From Cylindrotheca closterium (Eukaryota; Bacillariophyta; Bacillariophyceae; Bacillariales; Bacillariaceae), in NCBI GenBank assembly GCA_933822405.4, contig CAKOGP040000002.1:64599-128598 (forward strand): a DNA stretch of 64,000 nucleotides, written 5' to 3'. The notes beneath the pieces were generated by a model. That model worked only from the letters and a program-made list of their open reading frames with translations. It had not been told where the DNA came from and did not search any database. The position numbers were made by a program, and so were the translations under genes. Shown in pieces: positions 8,802 to 18,428 of this stretch; the stretch's first letter is position 1, and each line of letters begins with the position of its first letter.

Positions 8802-11153
8802 CTAGTCCACCAGTGACAATATCGTCATGGCACTCATCATGATAGAATCGCTCGTTTGATTGGCTTCCAAAGCTTCGCGAATGGCTTTTTTCTGCGGCTT
8901 GATCTTGGCAATACAATTACCTGCATTCGAAGAGGCAAGTAATTCGAGAGCTTGCAAACAATTTCGAATCAAGGCCTCGTTGCGTTGAAAAGTGAGGCTG
9001 TGAAATAGAACATCGCATGCACCGACGGATGTTAGTATAGGCCGCTTGCTCTCTTCCGCAGCCAAAATGGTAAAGAGATTGCAAGCTTCCATGCACACGG
9101 ATTGTTCTTCCTTGAGGTTCTTGGCAAATTGAACGATTCGGGACAAATTTGTTTGGTTGTACACACGATCGCTGTGACTGGAATCACTCAAGGCAAGACT
9201 TCCATAGGTTTGGAGCCCAAGTGCTGTCAGTCTCGCAGACCAGTCGTTTTCCTCCATAAAATCTAAAATTCGATTCACAAAGCCCGGCAAGCTAATTTGC
9301 TGTTCCACAGTGCTAGAAAATGTCACATAGGCTTCATCTTCAATGGAATTGTCCAAAGTCTGGGCAAATTGCATGGATTCCAAAATATCTTCGGCATCTT
9401 CCATGCACGAGGGAGATGCCATGAATCCAGCTGCATGCTGAATAAGTTCCATAGAAGTCCCAATCTTGCGCAGAGTACGGCAATTGTTCTCGTCGACGGT
9501 ATAATTCTTTAGCGCAAAGCATGCCCCTGCTACCACTGCAGGATCGTTGCGATGATGGTGCATCGCTTGGAGCACGGTTTCCAGCTCTTCTTTCGACACA
9601 ACCGTCACGTATTGTTGCTTCATGTCGACTGCCGCATTGGACAAAAAGGCACAACCATCCCGTTGAATGATACTCGAGGTTGGGTGTGCTTGCATGGCCT
9701 TGGCCACCATCTTGGAACCCTCTGCTACCCGTAGAGGTTCCCGGGCGTCATCTTCGGGAGATAAGGTCCGTGCTGCACCCACTGCCGAACAAACCACATT
9801 TTCTTTCGTCTTGAATCGTTCAATCGCCGCCATAATAAGGGCACAAGATCCTCTTCTGATAAAGGCTTGTCGATTCTCAGCCTTGATGGCCAATGACCAG
9901 GTTGCACCACATCCCACTTCTTGCAATACAGCCGACTTGGAGAATTTCGTCATGGCATTCGCAATGTCCTCCGAGACGCCCAATTTCATGACTTCCCGCT
10001 TCATGTTGTCACTGTCCTTGCAAGATTCCCAAATGGTTCGTAAACAATAAATCAAGACATCTTCCTTTGTCCGATGCTCTCGCATGGCGCCCACCACACT
10101 CTGAGCCACAATTTCCTCAGCCCCGGGTACCTCCATCAACTCGGACAATAAGGAATCCAACTCGGTTATTATGAGTTGGACGTCCTCCTCTGTTATGGAC
10201 TCCGCAAATGCCGAACCTCCCATACTTGGAAATGACTCCTGAAATGGCATAGGAGAACTAGTATCTGCAATGCGATCATTCAACGAAAAATCACTGCTGC
10301 GAATGGATTCACCCAAGCGTTGGTTCTGCCGTGGCGATTCACCACCTTGAGACGATTCACCCTCACTGTTTTTGCTTGGTCGTCGAGACGGTTCGTCCAT
10401 GACGGACATACGAGGTAATACGCTGTCACTACAATACTGCCGGGCTCTTCCATCCACCTCCGAGGGAGGTACCTGTCGGGCGGGCACCTCCAATTCTTGT
10501 TTCGAGGGTGCTCGTGGTTTGCTGTCCGCAGGATCTTCGTCGTCATCGTCGGACACGGGTGCAGATAGGTTGGGCAATGTTGGTATTGCTGGAACACTCT
10601 TGCGACCTAGCGAGATTGGACTACTCAATCGATTATTGGCTGGATCAGATACTCGTCGTTGGCTGACTACTGAATCCGAGGTTCGTCGAAGCGCATTAGG
10701 AGATGAAAGCGGTGTGGATTGAGGAGAAGGCTTTGGAGATCTTTGAAAGACTTGGTTCAAGGTTTGACTGCCAATAACTGGGATACTGCGTCGACCTCCG
10801 ATCGGTACTGGTGACATTTTCCCTCTCATATACTTGTTCTTGCTTGTCTTGTCCTTCTCGGGATCCTTATCTGGGTGACATAGAAAGCAGAACCCATTTC
10901 CACAGAGTCCATCCACAAACAGAGGTTTCTTAGTCGTGAATAGAGGATTCATCCGGCTCTTTTTAATGGTGTACAGCATAATTGGGGGTCCTCGACATTC
11001 CAAGCAGTAGCCTCTTTTCTCTCGTTGTTTCTTTTTCTTATCATCGGTCAGAACTTGCCCATCACTTCCCATTGAAACTTCATTGTAAGCCAGAGTATAT
11101 GCGACCCGATTCTCATCGTCGCTATCTGCCACATAACCGGTTGCAGTCGCCAT
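8802..11153 (-). CDS. Armadillo-repeat protein with N-terminal Cys/His-rich module, 783 aa
   Basis: Single exon. The frame is open to a TTG at 11159, but the first ATG is 11153. The N-terminal 100 residues contain a compact Cys cluster (CLECRGPP, then GLCGNGFCFLCHPD) that looks like a metal-binding module. Residues about 110-300 are low-complexity and Ser/Pro/Arg-rich, with many potential phosphosites. The C-terminal part, about 320-783, is all-helical with armadillo/HEAT-like units such as QEVGCGATWSLAIK and ACFALKNYTVDENNCRTLRKIG. No catalytic domain is seen. Probably a scaffold; the function is unknown. It is divergent from the Tdp1-like gene (292 bp apart). Confidence 0.75.
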   Translation of the reverse strand: MATATGYVADSDDENRVAYTLAYNEVSMGSDGQVLTDDKKKKQREKRGYCLECRGPPIMLYTIKKSRMNPLFTTKKPLFVDGLCGNGFCFLCHPDKDPEKDKTSKNKYMRGKMSPVPIGGRRSIPVIGSQTLNQVFQRSPKPSPQSTPLSSPNALRRTSDSVVSQRRVSDPANNRLSSPISLGRKSVPAIPTLPNLSAPVSDDDDEDPADSKPRAPSKQELEVPARQVPPSEVDGRARQYCSDSVLPRMSVMDEPSRRPSKNSEGESSQGGESPRQNQRLGESIRSSDFSLNDRIADTSSPMPFQESFPSMGGSAFAESITEEDVQLIITELDSLLSELMEVPGAEEIVAQSVVGAMREHRTKEDVLIYCLRTIWESCKDSDNMKREVMKLGVSEDIANAMTKFSKSAVLQEVGCGATWSLAIKAENRQAFIRRGSCALIMAAIERFKTKENVVCSAVGAARTLSPEDDAREPLRVAEGSKMVAKAMQAHPTSSIIQRDGCAFLSNAAVDMKQQYVTVVSKEELETVLQAMHHHRNDPAVVAGACFALKNYTVDENNCRTLRKIGTSMELIQHAAGFMASPSCMEDAEDILESMQFAQTLDNSIEDEAYVTFSSTVEQQISLPGFVNRILDFMEENDWSARLTALGLQTYGSLALSDSSHSDRVYNQTNLSRIVQFAKNLKEEQSVCMEACNLFTILAAEESKRPILTSVGACDVLFHSLTFQRNEALIRNCLQALELLASSNAGNCIAKIKPQKKAIREALEANQTSDSIMMSAMTILSLVD

Positions 11154-11445
11154 TTTCAACTATAGCTCGCTTTTATTGTCGTCTCTAGGCAAGGAATATC
11201 CTCTCAAAGATAGATTTGATGGGTTTGGAACTGGATTGGCCACTCTCAGACGTGCTATAATAGAGACGAGGTTTGTGAGTACGGTTTGAAAACGGAAGTT
11301 CAAAGTGTGTTGTTTTTTATATTTGAGGTTCGCACGCCGGACCATTCATTGTGACTAGACAAGTTCCTTAGGTACTTGTTTAGTCTTTCCTTTTGTAACA
11401 AAACGAACACCAAAACACAGACTGAAACTTCAAACCCCTCAAGCC

Positions 11446-13517
11446 ATGGCTCAAGCAGGAATGAAACGACGACGGGACGAGACGTCCCCACGACAGCCTC
11501 ACAATCATAGCAGCAATAAAGTCTCAGAGGTTATCATCGGAGGAATTTCCTACAAGAGTGATCGATTTTACTTGAATGCCGGACCCCCCCCCAAGGGAGA
11601 AACCACACCCGAAACGCCCAGCAATGACGCGTCTCCTAATCCATTCTGTCAATGTGGCGCTCAGTCATGTCATCCACCACCTCTTTTTGATCGAGACCAG
11701 CTACTCAAAGAAATGATAGAGAGAAATGAGCTGAAAGCTGCTGTCATGGGTACCTTTACTTTTAGTCTACAATTTTTGCGGGACGAGTATCCTCAGTTGG
11801 TGGGGCCAAACGCTAACATTCCAACGTTGGTTTTGCATGGTCAAAAGGGTCTGAAATACATCAACGGAACAAACAATGAGTCCGGTACTTTTCCATCTCC
11901 GCTGCTACAAGAAGAAGAGGCCAATTCAAACGAATCCTGGGATCCAGAGTCTCCAAACCACAGAGACGAGCCCTCCCCTTTTACATCCTTGCACCTTGGC
12001 AAGAGTTTTCATGCCACTCAAGTACTACCAACAAGTGATGGCTCTATCAAAGGTGTTACGGAAGAAAGGAAAAATGTCAAAGGGAAGAATAATCGAAAAT
12101 GGCAAGCGGGTGTGCACCACCCAAAATTCCTCTTGCTGTTTGAAACGACGGGGGACATTATTGTGGTCGTGTCTACGGCCAATCTAGTTCCTAGTGCTAC
12201 TTTGGAAGGGTCTTGGATTCAGCGATTCAAAAGGTACAAGGGGAAACCGCGGAATAGGAAACGATTTTCTCCAGCAAACAACTTTGGATTTTCGTTGGCA
12301 GACTTTTTGCATCAATTGGGCAAGGCCAGTGAGGAAGGTGGAATGAGGATTGATGCTTTTTTGAACCAATATATGAACATCAGACTAGGGGAATTCTTTG
12401 GGCTCTATCACTTTGAAAAATCCAGTGTTTGTTTGGTTCCCACCCTTCCAGGTCAGTTTCGCACCAAGGATGGCTCTGCGCAAAAGTACGGAAGGTAAGC
12501 TTTTATTGTTTATTCTTTCAGCGTTTCGTTCTGCATACGTACTGTAGTACCAGTCCTCACAACCATTCAACTATATTTGCTGCCTGTGAAATCAAAAGGC
12601 ATCGCGTACAGAGCATCTTGAGCAAATTGGAGAAAGATTTGCACAGCACACCAAAAGATTGTCTCGTTATGCAGCCCACCAGTATTGGCCAAAACATGCA
12701 AATCGGCCCACTAGCTCATATCGGGAAATCCTATTTGAATTGTTCTAAAAGTGAGGTGAACAATGATGTGCTGGGCCGCATGTCCATAATTTGGCCTTCG
12801 TGGGAGTTTTTGGCCACGTTCACGGAGAAAGTAGCCGACAAACGACCCCCAAAACGAGAGCCCAGGAGGAACCAAAGCGAAATACTATACGAGAAAGGAG
12901 AGGTGGAAGACTTTGATTGTTTTGTGTTTCTTTCCGCAGCGACATTCAATTCCTTGGATATGGAATGCGTACATCGGCTGGCCCACTTTCGGACAAGCCA
13001 TCCTTGTCAATTTTCGAGTGAACCATTGACTCCGCATTTCAAATCAATCACTCGAATATGCAAGGATCCAACTGTTTGCAAAAGTGAACTCCGGAAGGAA
13101 ACGTTTTCCTGGTTTCTACTGACCAGCGCATGTCTCTCCTTGGGGGCACAAGGGAAGGTGGAGAAAGAAGGGACACCGGACGAAACCATAAAGTATGCCA
13201 ATTTTGAACTAGGCGTATTGTTCACCAGTGAGAGAGCCGAAAAGCAGTCTGGACGACTGTACTGTTTTGGGCCGCAAGAATGCACCTCCGACGCAAGAAA
13301 GGCATCCAACTTGATTCACCTTCCCGTCCCTTACTCTCTCCAACATAATTTTTACTTGGAAGAGAACGAGGCAACCATGAACGGCATGCCATATTTCCAT
13401 GAAGTCAGGACCACAGACATTGGTGGAAATTTCTTGTGTACGCCGTACAAGCAGAGCAAGTACTTGGATCGTGCAAAGGATTCGGAGAATAAGGAGAACA
13501 AGTCAAAGGTAGAGTGA
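11446..13517 (+). CDS. TDP1: Tyrosyl-DNA phosphodiesterase 1-like (Tdp1), 672 aa
   Basis: Tdp1 removes topoisomerase I peptides and other 3' adducts from DNA. Exon 1 is 11446-12494, the intron is 12495-12547 (53 bp, GTAAGC and GTAG ends, phase 2), and exon 2 is 12548-13517; the joined length is an exact codon multiple. The first HKN motif is intact: His225-Pro-Lys227, followed by STANL. The second HxK is present (His513-Phe-Lys515), but the partner motif, normally SANLS, reads SACLS, putting Cys545 where the family has Asn. The end of the family, FELGVLF and a hydrophobic LPVPYSL segment, is recognisable. It is longer than human Tdp1 (608 aa), mainly through hydrophilic inserts around residues 145-210. 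The N-terminus is basic and may be nuclear. The function is well supported; activity with the Cys substitution is uncertain. Confidence 0.86.
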
Positions 13518-13571
13518 AGCTGCAAGTCTACCACTAGCACATACTGCGACCATTGCAAAGTTCCTCTGGCA

Positions 13572-13652
13572 TATATGATTATGTTTATGTCTATGTGATC
13601 TATGAAGTGTTCATGTATGTCTATATGTGATCTATGTATGTCTATCTATGTT
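13572..13652. repeat. Imperfect TATG/TCTATG simple-sequence tract
   Basis: About 80 bp of degenerate repeats built from TATGTCTATGTGATCTATG-like units (clearest at 13586-13604 and 13616-13650), in the short gap between the convergent Tdp1-like gene and the small plastid-protein gene. It probably lies in their 3' UTRs. Confidence 0.6.
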
Positions 13653-13722
13653 GCATTGATGAAGGGCAACTCTTGGATTTGTTTGTGGAAATGAGCAATG
13701 CTCTCATTCGATCACCGATCGA

Positions 13723-14145
13723 TTACCGACTCTCGGCTATTGCTTTGACCAGATCTTTAAGGTTGGTCGCCAGCAAGAATGCTTGGACGGCAAGTTCCTC
13801 AGGAGGTACGCTGCTGTGTCCAGGCACACAACAGTCCGTGTAAAGCACGAGAATTCGTCCGAGAATGGCAAAGGACAGAATGTGCAGTCGCGATGGCGTA
13901 AAAAATGCGGTGAGATCCAATGCTACATGTGAAACATCGGTCATCATTTCCACCCTTACTTCGGGATTCAAATCGTGCAACGCGGAGTGGACAGCCGTAA
14001 TATCCTCCATCATCCCAAGTTGAGGATGGGTACCCGATCGCGATTGAATGCTTTGAACTGGGCGCTGTTCTTTGCATCTGAGAAATGCGCTTGCTTGACA
14101 AACGAGAATGGCATAAATGAGCAATAGCAACAGCTTTGGCCGCAT
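13723..14145 (-). CDS. Small plastid-targeted protein, 140 aa, unknown function
   Basis: Single exon starting at ATG 14145. Residues 1-20 are a strong signal peptide ending CQASA, followed at once by Phe (ASA-F). This is the diatom ASAFAP-type junction that sends proteins into the plastid stroma. After a short basic, Ser-rich transit-like stretch (to about 42) the mature part is about 95 residues and mostly helical, with a hydrophobic segment near LHILSFAILGRILVLYTDC that may be a membrane span or a core helix. No known domain was recognised. It converges with the Tdp1-like gene. The targeting call is firm; the function is unknown. Confidence 0.72.
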   Translation of the reverse strand: MRPKLLLLLIYAILVCQASAFLRCKEQRPVQSIQSRSGTHPQLGMMEDITAVHSALHDLNPEVRVEMMTDVSHVALDLTAFFTPSRLHILSFAILGRILVLYTDCCVPGHSSVPPEELAVQAFLLATNLKDLVKAIAESR

Positions 14146-14923
14146 TGTTTGGAGTGTGGATGGGTTTCGTTTCAGTTTTAAAAAGAATTTGTGATGGGTT
14201 TGTTCCCAGCTTTGTGATGGAAGATTCGCATTGTAAGTCCCCGATGCGTCACGAGGTTTTTCGCATCAATCGTGAGTACATAAGTAATTGTACATGACGT
14301 CGAATTGTAAACACGACGTCGACAAAACTGGTTAGACTCCAACTGTCAAGGTTTCGCTCACCTCGCTGACCGATCCCACATGCAGGATTCAAACCGTCGG
14401 AAACAAGCGGAGTGGGATGTGCAACCTTCGATTGCTACTAGATTTTTCGAATAAGGAGAGGCAACGGTCATCCCATTGCTTGTCCCACCAGCCATGCAGC
14501 AAACCAGAAACTACTTTCTAGTTTGAATTTATAAAATGAGATTTTTTTGTTATTATAATATCTGGTTGATAATCGAATAAATGACACGTCTCCGCTGCAA
14601 TCGTGGGATTGCATTACTTGATCCAAGAGTTGATAACTGTGGAGAGTGTTATTAAAATACCGTCCAAGACTCGTGCAGTACGCAGCTTGCTTTCAAGACT
14701 CGGACGTAGCTTGTTCTGATCATTCAACATCAGAACGTCCGTTTTCATACATTTCCGGGTATCTTTAACATCATATTCGACAAGTAATGTAGCTCACGGT
14801 GGCAAAAAACTTCGCAATTTCGTTCTTTCCGACCTGAATACAACAGCATCAGCTGAGTGATGGTCTGCCTTCACCTTCCGCTAATTCCTTTGCAAAATCG
14901 GACCAAGATGCATGTTCGGCAGC
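14146..14923. other. Intergenic region, no gene seen
   Basis: 778 bp, AT-rich in the middle. It contains a 7-bp inverted repeat, ATCCCAC (14373-14379) and GTGGGAT (14412-14418), and two GACGTCG copies near 14296-14322. No convincing reading frame, and no complete tRNA or snRNA, was found on either strand. Confidence 0.5.
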
Positions 14924-15517
14924 TTAAAACAATGGGAATTCTTCCACTTGGACTTGCTCGTCGAACTTTGTTCTTTTGGTGGGGGGTTCGTCAGCTGGCG
15001 CAGTAGACGAGTGTGGAAACTCACCTTTTTCCGCTGAAGTTTGCTCCTCTGAGAGCTGGGGGTTTGTAACGCTGCTGTCCACATTTCTAGCCTCAAATGA
15101 TGGAGCCCCATTCTTACAACTCTCTGGAGTGGATGCTACTTCTTTGACTTCGTTCTCCTTCTGGTCCTGGTGCTCGTCCCCTTGTGGCTGCTGCTGCTGC
15201 TCTTGCTGCAACTGCATTTGTTGCTTTTGCTTTTCCTCTTGGATCGCTGCTTGCTCCCTGTCGTACTCAATACGCTCTTCTTCCGTCAACTCATTAATAG
15301 GAATCCATTTGGTGACTTGAAATCGAATCCTTGGAGCCGGAGATCGCATTACTTTGACCCATTTGCGGGTCGGTCCTGATTCCGCTGCACGGCGTATGCG
15401 GTCTGCAAAGCCTCCTCGACTTCCAGCCCGTCGACTTTTGGTGGAGCCTCTTGCGGATCTCGTACTACGAGAAGATCGAGATCTTGAGGATGATGGTGGA
15501 GTTCTGGACCTGAACAT
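14924..15517 (-). CDS. BCL7-like protein (putative SWI/SNF-associated), 197 aa
   Basis: The open frame extends to 15712, but the translation above MFRSRTPP (ATG 15517) looks like a 5' UTR (Cys-rich, then Gln/Asn-rich), so 15517 is chosen. After an Arg/Ser-rich start, residues about 35-75 read RKWVKVMRSPAP then TKWIPINE. This resembles the conserved N-terminal block of animal BCL7 proteins (basic helix, then RKW..KWV.V, then KWVPV). The rest is acidic, with a poly-Gln stretch coded by CAG/CAA, and ends with PPTKRTKFDEQ, comparable to the PPSKKMKLE tail of BCL7. BCL7 proteins are accessory subunits of BAF chromatin remodellers. Homology rests on short motifs, so the assignment is moderately confident. 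Confidence 0.6.
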   Translation of the reverse strand: MFRSRTPPSSSRSRSSRSTRSARGSTKSRRAGSRGGFADRIRRAAESGPTRKWVKVMRSPAPRIRFQVTKWIPINELTEEERIEYDREQAAIQEEKQKQQMQLQQEQQQQPQGDEHQDQKENEVKEVASTPESCKNGAPSFEARNVDSSVTNPQLSEEQTSAEKGEFPHSSTAPADEPPTKRTKFDEQVQVEEFPLF

Positions 15518-15876
15518 CTCTTTCTCTTTGTTATTGTTTTGACAATGTGGTTGTTGTGTTTGAGCAACAGCAGTTGTTTGAGACGGGGAAGAGTTGAAAC
15601 ATGTACACGTATTGACACGTACACGTACGCATGCCAGACATAGCATTTGTTTCTCCGATACTCTTGACTCCTCTTTTCTCCATCTACAAGGCGTTGAAGG
15701 GCATATATACACTGAACATCACAAGTTAACAAGTACCTTGTTTGAGATTTAATTTCCTAACTCTTCATATTCGAATCTGAAGCAGCAAGAGGAAACACTA
15801 CAAACGGTCAGCATTTTGCATGTAGCCCCATTTGCTCCAAAATCGTTCAAAAGAGAATCCAATCTTGCTGGATTTA

Positions 15877-16150
15877 TTATCCTTTTTTCATTCTATCGCC
15901 GTGGTTCTCTCCTTCTCCAACTGTAGCGTCGTTCGGAAGAGATGGATTTACCTTGGAGCGATACCCGCATGCTATGCGAACTCTTTCTAAACGTTTTCGA
16001 GCTTCCGGGTCGTCTGCCAATCTAAAAAAACGATCATATGGATCTTCGTTGTCGTCGTCTTGTTAATCGTCTTGTTCGTCCTCCTCTTCTTGAAAATCTC
16101 CCTCAGATGGACTGTCGTCCTCGTAGTCTACGTCTGATGCGGGGATGACC
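15877..16150 (-). pseudogene. Decayed paralogue copy A of an acidic C-terminal exon
   Basis: Read on the minus strand this gives an acidic stretch (DVDYEDDSPSEGDF), an in-frame TAA, then DDDNEDPYDRFF and KRLERVRIACGY before a stop at 15877. It aligns with the open frame at 16315-16641: GDF/FF, the Arg-rich RKRLE segment, then GEGENH versus GEGKNH. Nucleotides 15877-15930 also align with 16347-16400. The internal stop and frame slippage near the end mark it as a broken copy. Confidence 0.55.
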
Positions 16151-16314
16151 GAGGTATACCAAGATAATCACGCTGAACCCGGCTTTACTCAAGCTCCCTG
16201 CATGAAGGAGAGTTCACTATTTTATGACACAATGAACTTTATTAGCATTAGAAGTACAACTTTTAAAAAAAAGCACTCATCACTTATTGTATTTGATATT
16301 TGTTTCCAATTTCC

Positions 16315-16641
16315 TCACTTGTCCGAATCTTTATTGCTAGATTCATTATCCTTTCTTTCTCCCACATCACAGGCATGGTTCTTTCCTTCTCCACATGCAG
16401 CTTCATTCTCTTGAGATTGCCGTTCCCTGGCGAGCTTCTCGGCCTCCTCGAGTCTCTTGCGCAACCTTATTAATTTTGGTCGAACTGATTTGGGAAGGAC
16501 TCTAAACAGATGCTCAAAATCGCCCTCCTTGTCGTCCCCATCTTCTTCACCAGACCTTTCATCAGACCCATCATCACTTCTACAAAGACGCCTACATGGC
16601 CCCTCCTCGTTCTCGTCGTCTTCTTCACCATCCCCATAATC
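16315..16641 (-). pseudogene. Paralogue copy B: open acidic/basic frame without its own start
   Basis: An open minus-strand frame of 109 codons ending at a TGA (16315-16317). It has an Asp/Glu-rich start (GDGEEDDENEEG), a basic helix (RPKLIRLRKRLEEAEKLARE) and a polar tail. It has no ATG and a stop lies immediately upstream. It is therefore either the last exon of a gene whose first exon I cannot identify (a weak GTGTGAG acceptor lies at the edge) or a gene remnant. Similarity to copy A at 15877-16150 indicates a local tandem duplication. Confidence 0.45.
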
Positions 16642-16654
16642 TCACACAAAAGCA

Positions 16655-16770
16655 CCGATCACAATATCATTTGTTATCCCTTTCCTAGCTATTGTGATGA
16701 GAAATTGGAGCTGCTAACTGTAGTAAGCTCAACACTTCGCGCTGCATTATTGCAAAATGGATAACAAATG
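16655..16770 (-). pseudogene. Truncated duplicate of the 3' end of the 18.4-19.3 kb gene
   Basis: Bases 16671-16753 match 18411-18494 at roughly 75-80% identity with a 1-base shift. The matched part of the intact gene encodes its last residues, around LPIMQREASSLLSL. In this copy the same stretch reads AIMQREVLSLLQL and then runs into a stop, with nothing recognisable upstream. It is interpreted as a partial gene duplicate. Confidence 0.55.
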
Positions 16771-16931
16771 GAAGACTTTGTTATTGTGACTGCCGTTGGC
16801 ATATCAGACACTACTACTGTATTGTACTCGTCCATGATTCATTCACATCCAGTCTCCATCCCAAAGCCCCATACAATGAAGCCGATATTATGGCACCTGA
16901 ACTCCAATATATCATTTAGGACATTTATTTT

Positions 16932-18177
16932 CTATTTTTTTTTCAAATCTTCAAGAGTTTGCAGCGCCGCAACCGCATCCCCATTGGCTGCATAACTTTT
17001 CAAAACTGCTCTTGCTTCTTCGAATCTTTTGCTGGACTCTTTATCATTTCTTTCTTCTTCAGATTTCCCTTCATTGGTTATCATCTCCATCATGTCAATA
17101 AGGCCACCTGCTTGTTGTTGAAATTGCTGGGGAGTCAATGTACGTGAAGGCTCCTTCTTCTTTTTTGGATGTTCGTAGTGTGTTGACACTGGACCCAGCG
17201 TGCCAGTGATTTCCATGACGCGATGCTCAAGCCAAGAAATCTCACGTGGATTGTAGTAGTCAAAGGATTCTGGTGGTTCATCATCATCATCTGGACAGTC
17301 ATCAGCGGAAACTCCTTCTTCAAAAAGCTTCTTACGGAGCTCTTCATCTGGGGACCACACGTACCCCAAGTACACATTTCCCATGTCTCCCATGGTGTCT
17401 GATACCAGTTTCATGGTACCCATCGATCCGAAAAGGATTCCCAGGAATCTATGATTATCACAGAGTATGATCTTGGATTCCTCACTGTCACTTCCAAACA
17501 AGAATCGACGAAGCTTGTTGACGGTTGCCATTTTCAAATTCGACGTGTCAACGTCGTCATTGTGATTTGAACACAATTCGGTACACTCGACAGTCGGCGA
17601 GCTATCGATTTCAAAATCGATCATACGGTAGCTCCAAATGGATCGGAATTCTATGAAAGAAGTGACTCTGCAGTGGGACATTGTGAAGATTAAAGTTGTT
17701 CATATAAGTGAGCATTTTTTTCAAACGTTCAAAGCGACAGCCATGTGTTCCATACTCATCAACTTACTTGTGGTGATAATAATGCTCCAGCCCTAGTGCG
17801 TGTGGGATAGCATATGGAGACCAAATATGACTGTAATACTCTGCAGTTCGATATTCGTCTTCATCTACCCAAACCAATCTTCCAAATTTTGGTGTCCACG
17901 AAAACCATGGCTCACGGCACGTTACCGAACGCATTTTGGCCTTCCACTCTTTCATGAAATCACACTTTGGCTCGTCATAACAATAATCATCATGGTCAGG
18001 ATCGTACACTGAAAGTTTTTCTTCCTCTTGGCTTCTATACTCGAAGTATCTTTTCCATGCAGTTTCAGTGCCACCGGCAACGGCATCCTTCCATCCCTCT
18101 GGGACGGGCTTTAGCTGAAACCTTTCGATACATTTGGCACGCCACAAAGAAGGGCTATCGTCAGCCTTTCTTTTCAT
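16932..18177 (-). CDS. Unknown two-exon protein, 381 aa
   Basis: Exon 1 is 17768-18177 (start MKRKADDSPS). The intron is 17668-17767 (100 bp, GTAAGT and CTGCAG ends, phase 2). Exon 2 is 16932-17667. The joined frame is exact, and both splice sites match consensus. Exon 1 is rich in Trp, Tyr and His (WSPYAIPHALGLEHYYHH). Exon 2 has a segment with GILFGSMGTMKLVS and a WLEHRVMEITG motif, then a Lys-rich hinge and a helical C-terminus ending EDLKKK. No signal peptide, membrane span or known domain is seen. It sits among duplicated and decaying fragments, which suggests a young, lineage-specific family. No function is assigned. Confidence 0.65.
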
Positions 18178-18318
18178 TATTTTTTGGATGTGTGTTCTTT
18201 CTATTACTGAAATGAAGAAGCATGATGCGGATCGATTGGTGTTTCCAATTGACAGATGGATTTCCCACGCCAGAGTGAGTCTTCAACATTTTTTTTGACG
18301 CGCGAAATGATGGTGCGA

Positions 18319-18347
18319 CTGATTGATGATTGATTGATTGATCTGAT
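18319..18347. repeat. TGAT/GATT microsatellite
   Basis: Short run of GATT/TGATT units upstream of the 18177 start, within 250 bp of non-coding DNA between two same-strand genes. Confidence 0.6.
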
Positions 18348-18428
18348 TGTTCTACAAAGACAGCACTATTACTATTATACTGCAAACGCTTTTCCCTTCT
18401 TTCGTTGCAATTCTTATCCCGTTCCTAG

